Assembly (NCBI GenBank): GCA_029747585.1
Contig: JAPEVF010000449.1
Location: forward strand, 1-37,167
DNA: 37,167 bases
Direction: 5' to 3'
From: Pleurotus djamor
Taxonomy: Eukaryota; Basidiomycota; Agaricomycetes; Agaricales; Pleurotaceae
Shown here: piece by piece, positions 30,773 to 37,167 of the stretch
Layout of the letters: each line of letters opens with the position of its first letter
Numbering within the stretch: the stretch's first letter is position 1
Position numbers and translations under genes: made by a program
The notes under the pieces: generated by a model
Databases searched by the model: none
Told to the model about the DNA's origin: nothing
What the model saw: only the letters and a program-made list of their open reading frames with translations

Positions 30773-33700
30773 ATGTTTCCTCGTCTCATCGCATTGGATA
30801 CAGAGTCGGTCGTCAATGAACCGTGGAAGCTTCCGTACTGACTTATGTCTCTATCTAGTGGTACCATTTTTGCTGGTAAACTGGATCAAGCCGTCTGGGG
30901 AAAAGGCCAGAATGCAGAACCCAAGTTGGCCGACAACGTCTATCAAGTCAATGACTCTACGCTGAGAGACCGAAGGTGCGCTGGACCATTGAGGTCGTTC
31001 AGTAACCTTACATCTGCCCTGTAGTAATCCCGTCAATGAAATCCGTCTAAGCCCCGACATACCTAGGATCATAACCGATATTCTTCAGAGTGGCGCCGTG
31101 CTGGCGATTGTATCTCGAAACACGAGCCGAGCACTGTGAGTAATTCCTGATTCTGCTCGAAATAGTTCGTAGACTCCAATCTGTCTCTTGCCCAGATGCG
31201 ATCGCGCACTGTATTATTTCAAGACCAAGGATCCCAAATCAGAAGAAACCAAATCGATTATCCACCTCGTGAAGTACGACGAGGTCGTTGATGGTATGAT
31301 AGTGCCAAACGTTAGATTCAAAGAATTCTGATGAAAAGATGTAGAACCCATTTCGGAACATCTCAAACGAATTAAAGGCTGGAGTCATTTTCAATATTCG
31401 GACATGGTGTGTAGCTCCGGGAAACATTGCGACTGGGCGGTCTTTAACAGAGTGATAGGTTGTGTTTGGAGCTGTAACGAACGTCCAACTCATCCAGAAA
31501 GAACTCGGTAAGCGCTTCCATGCCTATCACCTTCATGACTTCATTCTTTTCAGGGGTATCGGGACATGCCTCAGACCCTGCGACTGGCTTGACTTGGGAG
31601 CGGTATTCGGCAGGGCTTGACGCCTGGCGTCGCGGGAAAGAACCCAAGCCTATTGGTTCGACAACACTGGGCATCGCTCACTTCAACGATGTCTACCAAG
31701 TGACCGATCAAACCATCTTCGTTGATGGGAAAAAGGAAACCATCAACGTTATGAAATTTGCTACCTTGCTTTCAGATGTGATGGCGAAATGGAAGAATGA
31801 AGGGTTGACCATCTTCTCAGGGGATCTATTCTCCCCTTCGACGGAAAGTTCCATTACTCGAGGTCGTCATATGGTTAGCCCCCTTCTAAGGTCATCCTAC
31901 CTTCGATGTTGTTGTCTAAGGCCCTCTGATAGCCCGCTATCGTCAACGAGTTAAACATCGACGTCAGCGTCGTCGGTAAGCCGCGTTCTCTAGCTCACAG
32001 GGAAACGTACGTTAACACTTGTTCACCATGCAGGCAATCACGAGTTCGACTTCGGTGAGAAGCATTTCGCTGCTAGAATACCCAGTTGCTAAAGTTAGGT
32101 AGGATANCCCCCGGTTGAAGCAACTGATCAACCAAACAGCTTTCGTGAGTTGTTCTAATTCTACTTCCCAAGTATTCTATTGACGGCCGCCTTCCTTAGC
32201 CTTGGTTGCTCAGTAACATCATTGACACGAACACAAATGCAGTCCCTGAGCCCATGAAAGACATCCATGTACTGACCAAAGAAGGCATTCGCATTGGTTT
32301 CATCGGCCTTGTTGAGAAGTTCGTATCCATCTATTCGCCTCAGATCGCTCAAGCTTAATCGTATTTCAAGGGATTGGATTGCTACGATAACCGGGTGGCC
32401 TGATAATTTTCAATTCCAAGATATGGCAAAGGTAGGGAGGGAATTGTCGACAAAACTGCGCGACCCAGCCGGCCCTTACAAATGCGACTTCGTCATTGCA
32501 TTGACCCATTGCCGGTGTGTCTTCCTTCTCTCCCCTACCCAATCGCCGACTAACTCTGTTATGTATAGAATTCCAAACGTAGGTTCAGTCCTGACTTCGC
32601 CGTCCCCTATCCTCACACATCCGCTTGGTTAGGACATCAAACTTGCCAGGGATCTTGGTGCTCTCTCACCATCAGCTCAAAACACAACTAACATTGCCAA
32701 CACACAAGGCGTGGACATCCTTCTTGGCGGCCATGATCATGTATATTGGATTTCCAAAGGTGTTACGGCTTGGGAAGGATACGACTTGAAAGCATCACCG
32801 CCAGATGCCAAGGACGATAACGGGGACGTTCTGATAGTGAAGAGTGGTACCGACTACCAAGACATCAGTGAAGTCATCTTGACGGTTCAAGATACTCCTC
32901 CCGGGAGCGTGAGGAAGAAGGTGGTTCAAGAAATCAGAGGTCGGCCTCACAACGCTCCAGTACTCTCCTGGGGTTTCCCTCTAATGCTTTAGTTGACTAG
33001 GTAAACGATGGATCACTCGCGGGAACATCGTCGAGCATAAAGTAGTGGGAGACGTGTTCAATGAAGAACTTAGCATCGTTTCAAGCGCGATGGATGAACA
33101 ACTATGTATCACTTCAGTCGAGCTCGACACCCGTTCAAAGCACATCCGCTTACAAGAGGTGAGGAATCAACAACATCTCGTAATTCACCCTAATGATACC
33201 CACTCACTGATGTCCTAGTCTGCCGTTGGAAATTGGGTCGCAGATTGTTTGAGGAATGCCTATGACGAGGCACTTCGGAAACTCGGTTATGACCACGGCA
33301 CTGACGGTGTCATCATCTGCAACGGAGACATCCGAGGAGATCGTCTGTATGATAAGGGTAAGTGAAAGTCACTACTGCTCTCACTGCAACACATTGTCGA
33401 TCCCATTTTTCTCTCAAGGGCCCCTGTATCTTCGTGACCTCATGACCATGTTACCATACCCCGACCCGCTTTTGGTTGTAGAACTTTCAGCGCAGGCTCT
33501 CTGGGATGCTCTCGAGTCAGGGTTATCACGCTATCCAGTCCAAGAAGGGTAAGTTGCCGTCGTATTCCTCTGCGCTCGTTGTCTAATCACCTTGCAGTCG
33601 GTTCCCCGCTGTCTCAGGTCTGCGCGTCGAATGGGACAGTAGCAAGCCAGCGGGAAAGAGAGTCGTCTCCCTTTCGCTACTCTCAGAGTCGAAGCTCGAC

Positions 33701-34506
33701 AGTAAGGGCAACCCGACCCTTGAGAAAGTTGATCCGACCTCGACGACTCGCAAGTATCTCGTTATGGTTGGAGAGTATATGGCGCAGGGCGGTGATGGAT
33801 ATGACATCCTCAAGACACAAAAGCAAGTTTTGACCGCTGAGAATGGTCAATCGAAGAGCGCTCTTGTCAGGAAGTATCTTCTTGGTAAGCGCCATGTCTA
33901 GTTCTTCTTTCCCAATATAGTGGATGTCAATGTTTCATTGTAGGCACCCAAGTATTGAACCAAAAAGTCAAAGAGAACCCTCAGCCAAAGCCTGAGTCAG
34001 CCCCGACAGGCAGATTTGCGTCAGCACTCAGGAGCATACCCTCACTCCCATCCCCTACCATAAACCCTGTCGCAGCTCTGTCTTCCTTTACCGCACAGAG
34101 TGTCCGTAGCATACGCGGCACAGCGGACGAGCAACGTCGAGGGCTCCAACAAGTGGATGCAATCCAAAAGCTCTCCCAAAAAGCTTTGGATAATGTTACA
34201 CCTTCGGTGAAATGGTTGGCGTCGCAGCGCCTCGTTTCGGCTGCTCTACAACTCGCCGAGTTCGAAGATGTTGGCTTGATGGATCCATATGAACGTTTGC
34301 GCACGCGTAGGGAAGCTCAACGTGACCAACCTAATGTAACAGCCCGTTTTGCAGGAGCTTCGAGGACCATGGCTACAGCTTCTATTGCTGATGGCAACAA
34401 CGTGAATGACGCCGTGAATTCTGCCGAGAAGAAGGCTGCAGAGACGCTCCCAGTAATCTACCCAGTTGTTGATGGAAGGCTTAAGGACCTAAGTAGGTCG
34501 AAGTAG
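30773..34506 (+). CDS. MDP-1-like HAD domain fused to a 5'-nucleotidase
   Basis: Start ATG 30773 (MFPRLIALDT), stop TAG 34504-34506, many short introns. HAD part: spliced motif I is D-T-D-G-T, the textbook form, and motif II is AIVSRN, but motif IV reads VVFGAVTN, lacking the acidic pair that binds Mg2+. The HAD part ends GLTWERYSAGLDAWRRG and runs without a break into TTLGIAHFNDVYQ. The second part has all metallophosphatase motifs of the 5'-nucleotidase family: FNDVYQ, FSGDLFSPSTESS, GNHEFDFG, LTHC and GGHDH, then the C-terminal substrate domain (CNGDIRGDRLY, FPAVSGLRV, YMAQGGDGYD). It should remove phosphate from nucleoside monophosphates; NMN or AMP are candidates. An N at 32107 is spurious: without it GYPRLKQLI follows DF. 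The tail beyond ~33960 is a low-complexity, possibly regulatory region. Confidence 0.85.
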
Positions 34507-35062
34507 GACCATCGTATCATCACTATAGTACATCGAAGCCATGTGCGCGAATGCTTACTCTCAATGTAGTAGCCTTTCTCCACACTTCCTCTCAATATCC
34601 CTACGATGTCTGTTAAAATAACGTTAACCTGGGTCTGAGGCAACGTTTCCTGACAGACAGACAGGCGCCACCATGTAAGGACTGTTGCTCAAACACATTT
34701 CGTATCTCCTGGGATTAAGATTGGCTCTATCGTACTATTTGCGAAGCACAGATACACCTGGGTTGTATCAAGTCCCCCAAGTATCCCCCGTCCGGATGCA
34801 AAACTGATTTACCGTCTTGCAAACCCATTGAGCTCTGTAGCTCACATATATCTCTGGGATATCCGCAGGAGAGGCTCTACTCTCGGAAGCTCCATCCACG
34901 AGACACTATTGGTATTTATTTTCTTTTACCGTCGGATTCAGGAGCTCCGAGCCCCTTTCTCAGAGGGTCACATGACTTGCTGGCCCAAGAGACGTGTCAT
35001 CAGAGCTGCGTTTGCGCTGTACCGTAAACTCCTTCCTTCCTTCCTCGCCATCACCATCCACC
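34507..35062. other. Intergenic, 556 bases
   Basis: Contains the 3' end of the HAD-nucleotidase gene and the promoter of the Sec31 gene. The leader of the latter is pyrimidine-rich. No further gene is seen. Confidence 0.5.
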
Positions 35063-37167
35063 ATGAAACTCAAGGAGATCCGCCGCACATCAACATTCGC
35101 GTGGTCTCCAGCTTCCCCAGTCCCTTTACTCGCTACAGGCACCGTCGCTGGTGCTCTTGATGAATCCTTCAGTAACGAAAGTCAGCTGGAAATATGGGAA
35201 CCCGACTTCCTCAACACGAATGAGCTGATTCTCGGAGCCGATGCTCAGCAGTACGGACCAAAAGGGGTCGTCACAGACACTGCCAGGTATGTATTTGCTA
35301 CTCGTCGATGTTCGTTTGTGGGATCAACGCGAGTCTTCCACAGATTTAACCGACTCGCGTGGAGTTTCGCCGATGCTACGAGGACGCAGGGCATTCTCGC
35401 TGCTGGCATGGAGAATGGAGAGCTGGTCCTCTGGGATGCACATAAAATCATAAATGGTGCAGGGTATGTGCCGCATCTACATGGGGTTTCGTATTCTGAG
35501 TTTGGTCGATCTTAGCAATGCCGAATCATTAATTCAACGCAACTCAACTCACACCGGTCCTATTCGCGGGTTGGATTTCAACCCTGTCGCACCGAATCTA
35601 CTCTCTTCCGGTGGTGTTAATGGCGAGGTCTATGTTTGGGATATGAAGGACCCAAGTCATCCTTACTCCCCAGGAACGCGGAGTACAAAGCTCGATGAGA
35701 TCACCTCGGTCGCGTGGAATAGTCAAGTTCAGCACGTCCTTGCTGGTGCAAGCACCACTGGATACACCGTCGTCTGGGATTTACGTGGCAAGCGCGAAGT
35801 TGTAGCTCTTGCCTACGGGGGAGGAACGGGAACACTTGCTGGGCAGCATGTTGGATCGATGAACGGACTCGCTGTTGGTGGCCGTAGGGGCATGAGTGAT
35901 ATTGCCTGGCATCCGGATAATGTAAGCACCTTCCCATTTCGACAGTGTTCCATTGGGCTGGAGTCTGATAATGTCTCGTAGGCGACGCGACTAGTAACTG
36001 CGTCGGAAGATGATTCGTCTCCGATCATTATGGTTTGGGATCTTCGTAACGCTCGCGCACCAGAGAAGGTATGTCTCTATATTTTATATATTACTACTGG
36101 TTATCTTAATTTATACCTTCTCTAGATTCTCACCGGCCACGAGAAGGGCGTGCTATCCCTCTCTTGGTGTAAGCAAGATGCAGACCTTCTCCTTTCGTGT
36201 GGCAAGGATAACAGAGCTCTTTGTTGGAACCCACAAACTTCAGAAATCATTGGCGAGGTCAGCATTATCTACATCTATCTCCCTCCTGTTCTTTCTAACT
36301 ATGTTCTATGTAGCTTCCCTCCGCTGCCAACTGGGCCTTCCAGGTAGATTGGTGCCCTCGTAACCCATCCCTCCTCGCTACCGCTTTCTTCGACGGGACC
36401 ATCGGGATTCACTCTATCCAATCCACCAATGAAGCATCATCATCCGTACCAGCTGGCGCAAGTTCAGCTCCCATTCCGGATGGTGCAGGTCTCTTCGATT
36501 CTCCCTCTTTCGGTACTTCCAACGAATTCCAGAGCAATGGTACTTTCTCACTCAAGCAGNCCCCCCAAATGGCTTCGTAGACCCATTTCGGCTTCCCTCG
36601 GCTTTGGCGGTAAACTTGTTTCGGTATCCAACCATGGAAAACCCCAAGTTCAAATTAGGAACGTTGTGACGGAGCCCGAGTTGGTTGAACGTGCGAGGAA
36701 GTTGAGAGATGCTATGGAGGCCGATAAACTCAACGAACTCGCTGAAGAGCGCGTCGGCGCGTCAAACACTGGTTCCGCGGAAGGTTCGAAAGACTCCTGG
36801 AAGGCACTGTTGAGCCTCTTCCGCGCAAATTCGAGAGATGAATTGGTAACATTATTGGGATTCTCGAAGGAGGAAGTCGCTGTTCGCGTCAGTGAAGCCG
36901 TTGAGAGGTTGAAAGTCGTCGCTGCTAGTGAAGCTGTTGCAGACGATTTGTCTGCAGGGAATAGGCCAGTTGTTTCGTTCGTTGAACCGGAACGAGAAGG
37001 ATCTCCAGAGCCAACTGGAAGTGATGGCGATGAAGGGAGTGTCGAAGGTGGAGAGAAAACACCTTCAGAAGTCAGCACCAGTGTGGTCTCAGATGTTTCT
37101 GGTGTTACGAGGCACGACGCAGAATCAACAACTACCAATGCACCCAGTCTCTTTGGTGACGAAGATC
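35063..37167 (+). CDS. SEC31: Sec31, COPII coat outer-shell subunit (N-terminal part)
   Basis: Sec31 pairs with Sec13 to form the outer cage of COPII vesicles at ER exit sites. Start ATG 35063 ([16 protein letters not shown]); the gene runs off the window. WD repeats are recognisable as [78 protein letters not shown] and [15 protein letters not shown], in the order and wording of fungal Sec31. After the propeller come [20 protein letters not shown] and an acidic, Ser-rich region. The N at 36560 is followed by a C run; with it a stop appears, without it the KWLRRP segment reads through. Several short introns are present. This housekeeping gene marks the right edge of the paralogue array. Confidence 0.92.

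Noticed and set aside
2125..34506. A secondary-metabolite biosynthetic cluster
   Set aside because: No polyketide synthase, peptide synthetase, terpene cyclase, P450, methyltransferase or transporter was recognised. The genes point to nucleotide and phosphate chemistry.
1..37167. Transposons, tRNA or rRNA genes, CRISPR arrays
   Set aside because: No transposase or reverse transcriptase motifs, terminal repeats, tRNA-like folds or regularly spaced repeats were noticed by eye; a tRNA scan and repeat search would be needed to exclude small elements.

Overview
This is nuclear DNA from a filamentous fungus, most likely a mushroom-forming basidiomycete (Agaricomycetes). The genes are dense and cut by many short GT-AG introns of about 40-100 bases. 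The recognisable single-copy genes (a DEP-RGS regulator, a Kre9/Knh1-type GPI-anchored wall protein, a COPII Sec31 homologue) fit that group. No transposon, tRNA, rRNA or CRISPR array was recognised. The gene models below were built by joining exons by hand and comparing the paralogues inside the window.

Layout. 1-588 (+): tail of an unidentified low-complexity protein. 877-1620 (-): GPI-anchored surface protein. 2125-11058: first half of a paralogue array, with four genes that all begin with an MDP-1-like (magnesium-dependent phosphatase 1, Acid_PPase type) HAD domain. 12235-14831 (-): aminoglycoside-phosphotransferase-like protein. 17027-19019 (+): RGS protein. 19704-34506: second half of the array, with two nicotinamide riboside kinase (NRK) like genes and five more HAD-domain genes. 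35063-end (+): N-terminal part of Sec31.

The array is the interesting part. Nine proteins share the same 150-residue HAD domain and intron positions, but carry one of three C-terminal domains. Six have a domain that I read as a divergent PARP-like ADP-ribosyltransferase fold. Two have a small protein-kinase-like domain. One has a complete 5'-nucleotidase. Two NRK genes lie among them. NRK makes NMN from nicotinamide riboside, 5'-nucleotidases remove phosphate from nucleoside monophosphates, and PARP-type enzymes use NAD+. The cluster therefore looks like a modular nicotinamide-nucleotide or ADP-ribose system; this functional link is inference. HAD catalytic residues are complete in two of the PARP-like fusions, partly changed in the other four and in the nucleotidase fusion, and lack the nucleophilic Asp in both kinase fusions.

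Genes in the array alternate in direction, giving divergent promoters of 0.4-1.0 kb and very tight convergent ends (44 bases between stop codons in two cases). The motif kinase-fusion(-)/PARP-like-fusion(+) occurs twice, which suggests segmental duplication. Several N characters sit next to C runs, and leaving them out restores the reading frame; they look like assembly artefacts, not mutations.
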